Assembly (NCBI RefSeq): GCF_905207935.1 | Contig: NZ_CAJLNI010000027.1 | Location: 1 to 17,560, forward strand | Length of the DNA stretch: 17,560 nucleotides | DNA from: an uncultured Haemophilus sp. | GTDB lineage: Bacteria; Pseudomonadota; Gammaproteobacteria; Enterobacterales; Pasteurellaceae | Reading direction: 5' to 3' | Part shown: in pieces, positions 6,923 to 14,748 of the stretch | Layout: each line of letters opens with the position of its first letter | Position numbering within the stretch: position 1 is the stretch's first letter | Notes under the pieces: generated by a model | What the model was told of the DNA's origin: nothing | The model's database searches: none | The model's input: only the letters and a program-made list of their open reading frames with translations | Position numbers and translations under genes: made by a program

Positions 6923-7973
6923 AATCATTATAGAACACGCCTTTTCCATATAAATACAGGGTGACTTGTTCTCCAATTTGGTAATGATTAATGAGATCTT
7001 CATTAAGATTAAATTCATAACCGCCGACATCAATACAAAGATTAATAGCGCGTCCTCTCGATTCAATCCGTTTAATCTCACCTTTAAAAGACGCAGTCGG
7101 ATCTTGGATTTTTTTTGCAAGAGAGAATTGCTCAGGGCGGAATAAAACCTTCCCTTGCGTATGACCATTTCCTTTATTTTCGACAGCGACCTCACCTAAT
7201 TGACAGGTCGCGATAGCATCATTTTTTAATGTTGCAGGGAAAATAATACTTTCTCCGATAAATGTTGCGATGGATAAATGCTGCGGTGACCAATACAGTG
7301 TTTTAGGTGTCGCAATTTGGAGGATTCTTCCTTCTTGAATCACCGCAATTTTATCTGCATAACAGAGCGCTTCATCACGATCATGGGTCACAAATATGGC
7401 AGATGAACCACTTTCTCTTAATACTTGTAACATATCGTAACGAATTTGATTTCTTAGATGCTCATCTAATGCACTGAATGGCTCATCAAACAGGATGAGT
7501 TCAGGGCTTGGTGCGAGGGCTCGAGCAAGTGCAACACGCTGTTGTTGCCCGCCTGAAAGCTGATGAGGAAAACGATCAGCTAAGCTGCTAATGCCGGTTA
7601 GTTTCATTACTTCCTGTATGCGTTGTTTTTCCGCCTCTGTTTTTCCTTTGCCATCTCCTAAGCCATAAGCAATGTTGCGGTAAACATTTAAATGGGGGAA
7701 TAACACACCTTCTTGTACCACATAACCTAATTTGCGCTGTTGGGTTGGCACATTGATATTGTCGTTAAAAATAGGTTGATTTTTTAACCAAATCTCACCG
7801 CTTGTTGGTTGTTCAAAACCAGCAATGCTACGCAATAAGGTGGTTTTCCCACAACCAGATGCACCAAGAAGAAACAAAATTTCACCTTTCTCTAATTGTA
7901 GCGAGATATTGTGTAAAACCTGTTGTCCATTAAAGGATTTATTCAAATTTTTAATATCGAGTAATGTTGTCAT
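6921..7973 (-). CDS. hitC: Ferric iron ABC transporter ATPase HitC (FbpC/AfuC type)
   Basis: HitC hydrolyses ATP on the cytoplasmic side to drive Fe(III) import through HitB. The 350-residue product has Walker A GASGCGKTT (37-45), Q-loop Gln87 (VVQEG), signature LSGGQ (139-143), Walker B LILFDEP (159-165) and the H-loop His197 (VTHD). The C-terminal third (about 240-350) is the regulatory TOBE-like extension usual in this importer group, with the FRPE motif at 278-281. It begins 12 bases after the hitB stop with only a weak AAGA ribosome binding site, so it probably depends on translation of hitB. Related ATPases serve sulfate, spermidine or maltose importers; the hitA/hitB context decides for iron. 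Confidence 0.95.
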   Translation of the reverse strand: MTTLLDIKNLNKSFNGQQVLHNISLQLEKGEILFLLGASGCGKTTLLRSIAGFEQPTSGEIWLKNQPIFNDNINVPTQQRKLGYVVQEGVLFPHLNVYRNIAYGLGDGKGKTEAEKQRIQEVMKLTGISSLADRFPHQLSGGQQQRVALARALAPSPELILFDEPFSALDEHLRNQIRYDMLQVLRESGSSAIFVTHDRDEALCYADKIAVIQEGRILQIATPKTLYWSPQHLSIATFIGESIIFPATLKNDAIATCQLGEVAVENKGNGHTQGKVLFRPEQFSLAKKIQDPTASFKGEIKRIESRGRAINLCIDVGGYEFNLNEDLINHYQIGEQVTLYLYGKGVFYND

Positions 7974-7985
7974 TTTATCTTTTCG

Positions 7986-9506
7986 TTATTTAAAACCGTA
8001 TCGTTTCAGTAAAAATACAGGAATCCCGGAAAATAGCACTAACATAATGGCATAAGGCGTGGCTGCCGCATATTGTGCATCGGATGTATATTCCCACACT
8101 GCGGTTGAAAGCGTTTTAATATCATTCGGTGTGAGTAATAGGGTTGCGGTGAGCTCTTTCATTAAGTTTAAAAAAACTAAAGCAAATGCGGCAGCAATTC
8201 CAGGTAACATAGCGGGGATGACTAAGGTACGGAAAATATAAAAGTTGCTACGGCCTAAACTTTGTCCCACCTTTTCGATGTTATCAGACATCTGTTCAAG
8301 CGATCCTCGTAAGGTCGTTTGTGCCATTGGAAGATAAAGCATAAAGTAGGCGACCACAACCATAGCAAAGGTTTGATAAAGGGAATACGCATAGTTGATG
8401 GTAAAGAAAACTAACGATAATGCGATCACGAGCCCTGGTACTGCATGAAGTAGATAAGGGATGCGATCAAGCCAAATCGTCAATTTACTGCGATAGCGTA
8501 CTGCCGCCCATACTAATGGTAAGGCACAAATAACGGTAAGCGCAGCACCCAGTGTTGATATGGTGAGTGAGTTTGTGAAAGCGGTAAAAAATTCCCCAAA
8601 ATCGACCGCACTTTCAATGGAATTTCCTACTTTTAGCCAATAAATCAGCATGGTAATCGGCACTCCAATACTGAGCACAAAAATGGTTGTAAAGAAACTC
8701 ACGACTAAAATTTGTTTTCCAACAGAGAGCGTTTTTAATGGATAGGGGCGTATTACGCCTTTGCCGCTTTGATAGAGTGTTTGTGTGCCTCTAAAACGAA
8801 TTTCGCCCATCACCACAAGGATACAAATGACCATTAACACACCAGAAAGTAAGGCAGCGGTATTGTTATTAAAGGCCATTTCATATTCTTGGAAAATGGC
8901 GGTGGTGAAAGTTTGGTAATTTAAAATGGATACCGCACCGAACTCCACTAACATATGAAGGGCAATTAATAATACGCTACTGCCGATAGCGGGTTTGAGT
9001 TGTGGAAAAATCGCATGCCAAAATGTGTAAGCATGGCTTTTAGCCAATGAAAGGCTCACTTCTTCTAAAGAGCGGTCGAGTCTTTTTAAGGTCGCCGAGA
9101 CAGGGAGATAAGCAAGCGGGAAAGAACTCAGCGTCATAATACCGATGGTTCCCCAGAAGCCTTCCACTCTGAAGGTGAGACTGATCCACGTAAAACAACT
9201 GACAAACGCAGGAATACAAAGAGGGAGCGTCATGGCGACTTGGAAAAAGCCTTTTCCCCAGAAGCGATAACGTTCTAATAAAAACGCACATAGTGTGCCG
9301 AGGATAATGGCAAAAAGCGTGACAAAGACCATTAAAAGCAGGGTATTACTGAGCAATTCCCACATTCTTGGGCGCCAAAGTAATTCAATGCTGCGAGCTA
9401 ATCCGACATCTGCAGCACGCTCAATAACATATAAAAAAGGTAATAATAATGGCAAACTAATCAGCACGATTAAGGCTATAAGCCAGTGAGGTGGGCGATT
9501 AGACAC
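7986..9506 (-). CDS. hitB: Ferric iron ABC transporter permease HitB (fused two-domain, FbpB type)
   Basis: HitB is the inner-membrane channel of the Fe(III) importer. The 506-residue product has about 12 hydrophobic segments in two homologous halves, the usual architecture of FbpB/SfuB permeases, so one chain provides both halves of the pore. The cytoplasmic EAA loops that contact HitC are visible at about 147-171 and 408-433. The second has the normal glycine (SLGRS, Gly418), whereas the first reads SLAKS with Ala155 in its place. The start is GTG at 9504-9506, supported by AAGGA (9513-9517) 6 bases upstream. No in-frame ATG nearby has a comparable site. A 92-base gap with a strong hairpin separates it from hitA. 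Confidence 0.95.
   Translation of the reverse strand: MSNRPPHWLIALIVLISLPLLLPFLYVIERAADVGLARSIELLWRPRMWELLSNTLLLMVFVTLFAIILGTLCAFLLERYRFWGKGFFQVAMTLPLCIPAFVSCFTWISLTFRVEGFWGTIGIMTLSSFPLAYLPVSATLKRLDRSLEEVSLSLAKSHAYTFWHAIFPQLKPAIGSSVLLIALHMLVEFGAVSILNYQTFTTAIFQEYEMAFNNNTAALLSGVLMVICILVVMGEIRFRGTQTLYQSGKGVIRPYPLKTLSVGKQILVVSFFTTIFVLSIGVPITMLIYWLKVGNSIESAVDFGEFFTAFTNSLTISTLGAALTVICALPLVWAAVRYRSKLTIWLDRIPYLLHAVPGLVIALSLVFFTINYAYSLYQTFAMVVVAYFMLYLPMAQTTLRGSLEQMSDNIEKVGQSLGRSNFYIFRTLVIPAMLPGIAAAFALVFLNLMKELTATLLLTPNDIKTLSTAVWEYTSDAQYAAATPYAIMLVLFSGIPVFLLKRYGFK
8605..8613 (-). repeat. DNA uptake sequence in hitB
   Basis: Perfect core on the - strand, so in the coding direction of hitB, where it encodes SAV (ESAVDFG, about residues 298-304) in the region between the two permease halves. 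Confidence 0.8.
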
Positions 9507-9512
9507 AAAAAA

Positions 9513-9517
9513 TCCTT
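9513..9517 (-). promoter_or_regulatory. Ribosome binding site for the GTG start of hitB
   Basis: AAGGA on the - strand, 6 bases upstream of GTG at 9506, fixes the otherwise ambiguous non-ATG start. Confidence 0.65.
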
Positions 9518-9556
9518 TGAAAATATTAGTGTAGAGTAAGTAGAGTAAATAACAGA

Positions 9557-9577
9557 AGGGCGTGTATTACACGCCCT
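9557..9577 (-). terminator. Hairpin between hitA and hitB (probable attenuator)
   Basis: AGGGCGTGT (9557-9565) and ACACGCCCT (9569-9577) form a perfect 9-base-pair stem with a 3-base loop, 21 bases after the hitA stop. On the - strand it is followed by TTCTGTTATTT, only a broken T-run, so partial termination or 3'-end protection is more likely than full termination. Such a hairpin would keep hitA message more abundant than hitBC, as suits a binding protein needed in excess. Confidence 0.6.
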
Positions 9578-9598
9578 ATATTGCATAGCAAATTAAAC

Positions 9599-10597
9599 TT
9601 ATTTCAAACCAGCTTCTTCAATAAGTTTGTTTGCGTTGTCTTTGTCTTCAGAAGTCGTTGCCGAAACAACAGGCGCTTCTAATTTTGCATAAGGTTCCAT
9701 GTTAAATGGAGAAACCACATCGGTACGAAGTGGGTATTCTGCACGTACTGAAACAAACGCTTCTTGTCCTTCTTTACTTGCTAAGAAATCAACAAATTTT
9801 TTCGCTTCTTCTTTATTTTTAGAGCCTTTTAATACAGCCGCACCAGAATAAGTCACTAATGCACCAGGATCTTGATGACGAATAAAGTAAAGACGAGTTT
9901 TGAGGTTATCAGCACCTTTTTCTTTCGCGAGTGCATACCAGTAATAGTTGTTAATTAACGCTGCCGGTACTTCACCATTTTCAACCGCTTGAAGGGCAAC
10001 ACTGTTTTTCGCATAAAGTTTGCCGTTTTCTTTTAGGCCTTTTAACCATTTAAGTGCGGCATCTTTACCTTTTAATTTAGTAATCGCAACAACTTGCTCT
10101 AAGAATGCACCTGAAGTTGGCACATAACCGATTTTATCTTTCCATTTTGGCGTTGCATAATCTAACACGGATTTTTCCATGTCTTTTTCAGATAATTTAG
10201 TATGATCGTAAACCACAACGCGAGAACGACCACTTAACGCGATCCAGTCTTTTTTCGGTGCAATAGGCACACCTTTGTGTGCAGTTTGTTTAATCGTGTC
10301 TGCAGAAAGCGGTTCTAATAAGCCCGCATCAGACAGGGCAGCGAAAGGTGCAGTTTGTTCGGAATAGAATACATCTGCAGGGGTTTTATCTCCCTCTTCT
10401 TTCAATTGGCCCGCAAGTTGATCGCTTTTCGCACTGTTTAAGGTCACTTTAATGCCCGTTGCTTTTGTAAACGCATCGGCAACGGCTTTTGCACCTTCTT
10501 TATGTTGTCCGTTGTAAACGGTAATATCTGCAGAAGCGAAGCCTGCAAATGCCATTAAGCCGGTAAGGGCTGCAATTTGGAAATGCTTAATTTTCAT
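9599..10597 (-). CDS. hitA: Periplasmic ferric iron-binding protein HitA (FbpA type)
   Basis: HitA binds one Fe(III) in the periplasm, with a phosphate synergistic anion, and hands it to HitBC; iron comes from transferrin stripped at the outer membrane. The 332-residue precursor has a clear signal peptide cut after ASA (residue 23), leaving 309 residues beginning DITVYNGQHKE. All the known iron ligands of the Haemophilus protein are present at their mature numbers: His9, Glu57, Tyr195 and Tyr196 (in INNYYWY). AAGGAG (10603-10608) lies 5 bases before the ATG. It is first in the hitABC operon, behind a Fur-overlapped promoter, so it should be induced by iron starvation. It is close to the H. 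influenzae protein as I remember it, including the ending LIEEAGLK. Confidence 0.97.
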   Translation of the reverse strand: MKIKHFQIAALTGLMAFAGFASADITVYNGQHKEGAKAVADAFTKATGIKVTLNSAKSDQLAGQLKEEGDKTPADVFYSEQTAPFAALSDAGLLEPLSADTIKQTAHKGVPIAPKKDWIALSGRSRVVVYDHTKLSEKDMEKSVLDYATPKWKDKIGYVPTSGAFLEQVVAITKLKGKDAALKWLKGLKENGKLYAKNSVALQAVENGEVPAALINNYYWYALAKEKGADNLKTRLYFIRHQDPGALVTYSGAAVLKGSKNKEEAKKFVDFLASKEGQEAFVSVRAEYPLRTDVVSPFNMEPYAKLEAPVVSATTSEDKDNANKLIEEAGLK

Positions 10598-10616
10598 GAA
10601 AACTCCTTTATGTGAT

Positions 10617-10631
10617 TGGACAAATTGTCCA
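10617..10631. repeat. Inverted repeat in the hitA leader
   Basis: TGGACA and TGTCCA flank AAT, a 6-base-pair dyad about 8 bases upstream of the hitA ribosome binding site. It could be a leader hairpin that affects stability or translation, or a protein site; nothing else identifies it. Confidence 0.4.
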
Positions 10632-10656
10632 TTTTTCTAAAAATAAGAATCGTCCC

Positions 10657-10685
10657 ATTCTAATAATCTATAATAGATAATGCAA
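10657..10685 (-). promoter_or_regulatory. Predicted sigma70 promoter of hitABC
   Basis: On the - strand TTGCAT (10680-10685, 4/6) is followed after exactly 17 bases by TAGAAT (10657-10662, 5/6). This places transcription start near 10650 and gives a leader of about 50 bases before hitA. Confidence 0.6.
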
Positions 10686-10694
10686 ATAATTCTC
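10676..10694. promoter_or_regulatory. Fur box over the hitA promoter
   Basis: GATAATGCAAATAATTCTC matches the 19-base Fur consensus GATAATGATAATCATTATC at 15 positions. It covers the -35 and the upstream part of the spacer of the predicted hitA promoter, so iron-loaded Fur would block RNA polymerase. It is the only good match I saw in the window. It also lies 110 bases upstream of the divergent gshAB. Confidence 0.7.
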
Positions 10695-10793
10695 AGATAT
10701 TTTTCTCTTATATCAAAATTTCATATTCCATTCTATTTTCTTACTTCGCTCTACGTTGTTTTTTCTCCATAATGTCAGGTGGAAATTTCTAAT

Positions 10794-10798
10794 AAGGA
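10794..10798 (+). promoter_or_regulatory. Ribosome binding site deciding the gshAB start
   Basis: AAGGA lies 5 bases before ATG 10804. This supports the internal ATG over an in-frame TTG at 10756 that would add 16 residues unlike the family. Confidence 0.7.
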
Positions 10799-10803
10799 CG
10801 GAT

Positions 10804-13077
10804 ATGAATATTCAGCAAATCATTAAACAACATCACCTAGAGCTCTTATTTCAGCAAGGGTCATTTGGGATTGAAAAGGAAAGTCAACGGGTGCATTCGG
10901 ATGGTTCAATTGTGACATCATTGCACCCTAAAGCCTTTGGTAATCGTCGTTTCCACCCTTACATTCAAACAGATTTTGCAGAAAGTCAGTTGGAATTGGT
11001 GACTCCTCCTATGAAAAAGTTAGAGGATACACTACGTTGGCTTTCAGCCATTCATGAAGTGACTTTGCGTACATTACCAGAGGATGAATTTATTTTTCCT
11101 TTTAGTATGCCTGCAGGGTTACCGCCAGAAGAGCACATTAAGGTCGCACAATTAGATAATCAGGAAGATGTGGCTTATCGTGAGCATTTAGTCCAGTCTT
11201 ACGGTAAATATAAGCAAATGGTCAGCGGTATTCATTACAATTTTCAAATTGATCCTAAGTTTATTGATGCCTTATTTCATGCACAAAATGAAACACAAAG
11301 TGCGGTTGATTTTCAAAATGATTTTTACCTAAAAATAGCAAAAAACTTCTTACGCTATCAATGGATTCTGCTTTATCTGTTTTCTGCGACACCGACGGTA
11401 GAGGAAAAATATTTCAGAGACAATTCCCCCCTTAAACCGCATCAATATGTGCGGAGTTTACGTTCAGGGAAATATGGTTATGTGAATGATCCAAAGATCT
11501 CTGTCTCTTATGACAGTTTGCAAGAGTATGTTGAGACGTTAGAACGTTGGGTGAAATCGGGTGATTTGATTGCGGAAAAAGAGTTTTACTCAAGTGTACG
11601 TTTGCGTGGTGCTAAAAAAGCGCGAGATTTACTTGAAAAAGGAATTCAATATTTAGAATTTCGTTTGTTTGATCTCAATCCGTTTGCACCTTATGGAATG
11701 GAACTTGCTGATGCGAAATTCATTCATTATTTTATTTTGTTAATGGCATGGCTTGATGATACCGCTGATCAAGAAGGCATTAAATTAGGTAAAGCACGTC
11801 TTGCTGAAGTGGCATGGGAAGACCCAAGAGAACTGAGTGTTTATGCGGTAGAAGGGGAATTAGTCCTCCTTGAAATGCTCAAAATGCTTGAGCAACTCAA
11901 TGTGAGTGATGAGATTAAAACGATTGTTAAAGACAAATTAGGGCAATTTGCGGATCCAAACCAAACGCTTTGTGCGAAAGTAGTCGCGGCAATTGAACAG
12001 GTTGGCAGTTACCAACAGTTAGGGGCGGATATCGCGCAATCCAATAAAGCAAAAGCCTTTGAACGTTTTTATGCATTAAGTGCGTTTGATAATATGGAAC
12101 TGTCCACACAGGCGTTATTGTTTGATGCAATTCAAAAAGGATTAAAGATTGAGATTTTAGATGAACGCGATCAATTTATCAGTCTTCAATTTGGCGATCA
12201 TTTGGAATATGTCAAAAACGGTAATATGACTTCTCACGATAGCTATATTTCTCCACTCATCATGGAAAATAAAGTAGTGACGAAGAAAGTCTTAGCAAAA
12301 GCTGGATTTAATGTACCGCAAAGTATCGAGTTTACCGATGTGAAAAGTGCGGTCGAAAATTTCCCACTTTTTGAGAATCGAGCCGTCGTGATTAAGCCAA
12401 AATCAACGAATTTTGGTTTAGGGATCAGTATTTTCCAACAAAGTGTAACGAATAGAGAAGATTTTGCAAAAGCAGTAGAAATTGCTTTCCGTGAAGATAA
12501 AGAAATCATGGTTGAAGATTATCTACAAGGCACCGAATATCGTTTCTTTGTGCTGGGTGATCAAACCTTAGCCGTCTTATTACGCGTTCCAGCAAATGTC
12601 ATTGGAGATGGTGTACATACCGTCGCTGAATTAGTTGCGGATAAAAATGATCATCCTTTACGGGGTGATGGCAGTCGTACACCATTGAAAAAAATTGCAT
12701 TAGGGGATATTGAGCAGTTGCAGCTTAAGGAACAAGGCTTAACCGTGGATTCTATTCCAGCGAAAGATCAACTTGTCCAATTACGTGCGAATTCCAATAT
12801 TAGTACAGGCGGCGATTCTATTGATATGACAGATGAAATGCATGCCAGTTACAAAGAAATTGCGGTAGGGATTAGCAAGGCAATGGGGGCGGCAGTTTGT
12901 GGCGTAGATTTAATTATTCCTGATTTGAAACAGCCGGCAGAACCGAGTTTACGTTCGTGGGGTGTGATTGAGGCAAACTTTAATCCTATGATGATGATGC
13001 ATATTTTTCCATTTAGTGGACAATCTCGACGATTGACAATGAATGTGATTAAGATGCTTTTCCCTGAATTGCCTTAA
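10804..13077 (+). CDS. gshAB: Bifunctional glutamate-cysteine ligase / glutathione synthetase GshAB (GshF)
   Basis: The enzyme makes glutathione in two ATP-dependent steps from Glu, Cys and Gly in the cytoplasm. The 757-residue product matches the fused type known in Pasteurellaceae and some Gram-positives. The N-terminal ligase (about 1-440) shows FGIEKESQRV (21-30), TDFAESQLELVTPP (56-69), SGIHYNFQI (141-149) and YLEFRLFDLNPFAPYG (283-298). The C-terminal ATP-grasp half (about 480-757), related to D-Ala-D-Ala ligases and cyanophycin synthetases, shows VIKPKSTNFGLGI (529-541), EDYLQGTEYR (571-580), GVDLII (700-705) and the Mg-binding VIEANFNP (721-728). It is a single gene with its own terminator, divergent from hitA across 206 bases. 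I saw no convincing promoter: CATAAT (10768-10773) is a fair -10 but has only a 3/6 -35. Confidence 0.97.
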   Translation: MNIQQIIKQHHLELLFQQGSFGIEKESQRVHSDGSIVTSLHPKAFGNRRFHPYIQTDFAESQLELVTPPMKKLEDTLRWLSAIHEVTLRTLPEDEFIFPFSMPAGLPPEEHIKVAQLDNQEDVAYREHLVQSYGKYKQMVSGIHYNFQIDPKFIDALFHAQNETQSAVDFQNDFYLKIAKNFLRYQWILLYLFSATPTVEEKYFRDNSPLKPHQYVRSLRSGKYGYVNDPKISVSYDSLQEYVETLERWVKSGDLIAEKEFYSSVRLRGAKKARDLLEKGIQYLEFRLFDLNPFAPYGMELADAKFIHYFILLMAWLDDTADQEGIKLGKARLAEVAWEDPRELSVYAVEGELVLLEMLKMLEQLNVSDEIKTIVKDKLGQFADPNQTLCAKVVAAIEQVGSYQQLGADIAQSNKAKAFERFYALSAFDNMELSTQALLFDAIQKGLKIEILDERDQFISLQFGDHLEYVKNGNMTSHDSYISPLIMENKVVTKKVLAKAGFNVPQSIEFTDVKSAVENFPLFENRAVVIKPKSTNFGLGISIFQQSVTNREDFAKAVEIAFREDKEIMVEDYLQGTEYRFFVLGDQTLAVLLRVPANVIGDGVHTVAELVADKNDHPLRGDGSRTPLKKIALGDIEQLQLKEQGLTVDSIPAKDQLVQLRANSNISTGGDSIDMTDEMHASYKEIAVGISKAMGAAVCGVDLIIPDLKQPAEPSLRSWGVIEANFNPMMMMHIFPFSGQSRRLTMNVIKMLFPELP
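11298..11306 (+). repeat. DNA uptake sequence in gshAB (first copy)
   Basis: Perfect core on the + strand, followed by TGATTTTC; encodes SAV at residues 166-168, in the ligase half. Confidence 0.8.
12345..12353 (+). repeat. DNA uptake sequence in gshAB (second copy)
   Basis: Perfect core on the + strand with the AT-rich tail CGAAAATTT; encodes SAV at residues 515-517, just before the ATP-grasp lysine strand. Confidence 0.8.
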
Positions 13078-13086
13078 TTTGGTTAT

Positions 13087-13116
13087 CGGGCTTCATCAGT
13101 TGGTGAAGCCCGTTTT
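13087..13116 (+). terminator. Rho-independent terminator of gshAB
   Basis: CGGGCTTCA (13087-13095) pairs with TGAAGCCCG (13104-13112) around an 8-base loop and is followed by TTTT. It lies 9 bases after the gshAB stop. Its T-run is shared with the -35 of the predicted phoH promoter. Confidence 0.88.
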
Positions 13117-13141
13117 ACATTCATCGTAATTAGGCTAAAAT
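13114..13141 (+). promoter_or_regulatory. Predicted promoter of phoH-ybeY
   Basis: TTTACA (13114-13119, 5/6) and TAAAAT (13136-13141, 5/6) are separated by 16 bases. If real, transcription starts near 13148, downstream of the ATG at 13140, which favours the ATG at 13176 as the phoH start. Confidence 0.4.
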
Positions 13142-13175
13142 GGAGACAGTATTCACCATTCTAAAACGAAATTTA

Positions 13176-14264
13176 ATGACAACTTTTACCCTCGAGCCTC
13201 AAGAAAATGATCGTCTGCAATCTCTTTGTGGTGCATTCGATGAAAATATCAAACTGATTGAAAAAGAATTTAACCTCAATATTTCTCGCAATAACTTCAC
13301 TTTTACCGTGAAATCAAATGATGAAAATCCCAAATCTCACCATGAACAATTAATTGATCGTGCGGCTAAATTAATCCAAACATTATATGTGGAGACTGCA
13401 CCAATTAAAGGGAAAGTGAAAGAACTTGATTTAGAAGATGTGCATATTGCCTTGCAAGAGAGCAGAATGTTATCGCAAGCGGGAAGTGAGTCACGTAGTG
13501 AAAATCACGTCTATAGCACCACAATTAAAACCAAGCGTGGTTTGATTAAACCGCGTGGTGAAAATCAAATTCAATATTTACATAATATTCTTACGCACGA
13601 TATTAGTTTTGGGATTGGCCCCGCTGGTACAGGGAAAACCTTTTTAGCCGTAGCAGCGGCAGTTGAAGCATTAGAACGCCAAGAAATTCGTCGCATTTTG
13701 CTGACTCGTCCTGCGGTGGAAGCTGGCGAAAAATTAGGTTTCCTACCGGGTGATTTAGGCCAAAAAATTGAACCTTATTTACGACCACTTTATGATGCGT
13801 TATTTGAAATGTTAGGCTTCGAACGCGTACAAAAATTGATGGAGCGTAATGTGATTGAAATCGCGCCATTAGCTTATATGCGTGGGCGTACACTCAATGA
13901 TAGCTTTATCATTCTAGATGAAAGCCAAAATACGACGGTCGAACAAATGAAAATGTTTTTGACCCGTATTGGTTTTAATTCTAAAGCCGTGATTACAGGG
14001 GATGTGACTCAAATCGATTTACCGCGCAGCACAAAATCGGGTTTACGCCACGCTATGGAAGTGTTAAGTAAAGTGTCAGAACTAAGCTTTAACTATTTTG
14101 AGAGTAAAGATATTGTACGACATCCTGTGGTGGCAAAAGTGGTGCAAGCTTACGAAGAATGGGAAGCCCAAGATGAAATTCGCCGTCAAGAAATCTCAGC
14201 GCAGCGTCGAGCTGAACGTGAGCAAAAAGTGCGGTCAGAAAATGAAACGTATTTAGGAGAATAG
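13176..14264 (+). CDS. phoH: PhoH-family ATPase (YbeZ type)
   Basis: PhoH/YbeZ is a cytoplasmic P-loop ATPase related to the helicase superfamily 1 core and usually co-encoded with the RNase YbeY, suggesting a role in RNA or ribosome metabolism; its exact activity is unsettled. From ATG 13176 it has 362 residues and opens MTTFTLEPQENDRLQSLCG, like E. coli YbeZ. An N-terminal domain (about 1-115) precedes the ATPase with Walker A GPAGTGKT (148-155), the LTRPAVEAGEKLGFLPGD block (176-193), Walker B FIILDES (244-250) and TGDVTQIDLP (274-283). The C terminus is a charged helical tail. An ATG at 13140 adds 12 residues and has AGG 5 bases upstream, while 13176 has no ribosome binding site; family alignment and the predicted promoter favour 13176. 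The stop is one base from the ybeY start. Confidence 0.92.
   Translation: MTTFTLEPQENDRLQSLCGAFDENIKLIEKEFNLNISRNNFTFTVKSNDENPKSHHEQLIDRAAKLIQTLYVETAPIKGKVKELDLEDVHIALQESRMLSQAGSESRSENHVYSTTIKTKRGLIKPRGENQIQYLHNILTHDISFGIGPAGTGKTFLAVAAAVEALERQEIRRILLTRPAVEAGEKLGFLPGDLGQKIEPYLRPLYDALFEMLGFERVQKLMERNVIEIAPLAYMRGRTLNDSFIILDESQNTTVEQMKMFLTRIGFNSKAVITGDVTQIDLPRSTKSGLRHAMEVLSKVSELSFNYFESKDIVRHPVVAKVVQAYEEWEAQDEIRRQEISAQRRAEREQKVRSENETYLGE
14227..14235 (+). repeat. DNA uptake sequence in the phoH tail
   Basis: Perfect core on the + strand, followed by CAGAAAATG; encodes KVR in the charged C-terminal tail, 27 bases before the stop. Confidence 0.8.
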
Positions 14265-14265
14265 C

Positions 14266-14730
14266 ATGGGCAATATGATTATTGATTTGCAACTGGCTTG
14301 TGAAAATACAGAAGGCTTGCCATCAGGAGCGCAAATTCAGCAATGGGCAACCGCCGCAGTGCAACCAGAAAGTGATAATGTTGAAATGACAGTACGCATT
14401 GTGGATGAAGCAGAAAGTCATGACTTGAATTTGACTTATCGTGGAAAAGATCGTCCAACCAATGTGTTGTCTTTCCCTTTTGAATGTCCTGACGAAGTGG
14501 AATTACCGCTGTTGGGTGATTTGGTAATTTGTCGCCAGGTAGTAGAACGCGAAGCTACCGAGCAAGAAAAGCCTTTAATGGCGCATTGGGCGCATATGAT
14601 AGTGCATGGTAGCTTACATTTACTTGGTTACGATCACATTGAAGATGATGAAGCAGAAGAAATGGAAAGTTTAGAAACTGAAATTATGCAGAGTTTAGGT
14701 TTTGCAGATCCTTACCTTTCCGAAAAATAA
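14266..14730 (+). CDS. ybeY: Endoribonuclease YbeY
   Basis: YbeY is a zinc-dependent single-strand RNase needed for 16S rRNA 3'-end maturation and ribosome quality control. The 154-residue product has the metal-binding HGSLHLLGYDH (114-124, His114, His118 and His124), the conserved YRGKDRPTNVLSFPF (58-72) with Arg60, and LLGDLVIC (82-89). It is close to the H. influenzae protein of known structure (HI0004) as I remember it. The ATG at 14266 has AGGAG (14255-14259) 6 bases upstream. A second in-frame ATG at 14275 is too far from that site. It starts one base after the phoH TAG, so the two are almost certainly co-translated. Confidence 0.97.
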   Translation: MGNMIIDLQLACENTEGLPSGAQIQQWATAAVQPESDNVEMTVRIVDEAESHDLNLTYRGKDRPTNVLSFPFECPDEVELPLLGDLVICRQVVEREATEQEKPLMAHWAHMIVHGSLHLLGYDHIEDDEAEEMESLETEIMQSLGFADPYLSEK

Positions 14731-14748
14731 TGACGATTTGGAGCAATT

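Noticed and set aside
6884..7195. 103-codon frame overlapping the end of hitC on the same strand
   Set aside because: It is an alternative frame of hitC that runs through the terminator and has no coding features.
10756..10803. TTG start adding 16 residues to gshAB
   Set aside because: AAGGA at 10794-10798 and the family start MNIQ both favour ATG 10804.
11426..11431. C6 run in gshAB as a phase-variation tract
   Set aside because: Six bases is too short to be a hypermutable tract, and the frame is intact in a housekeeping gene.
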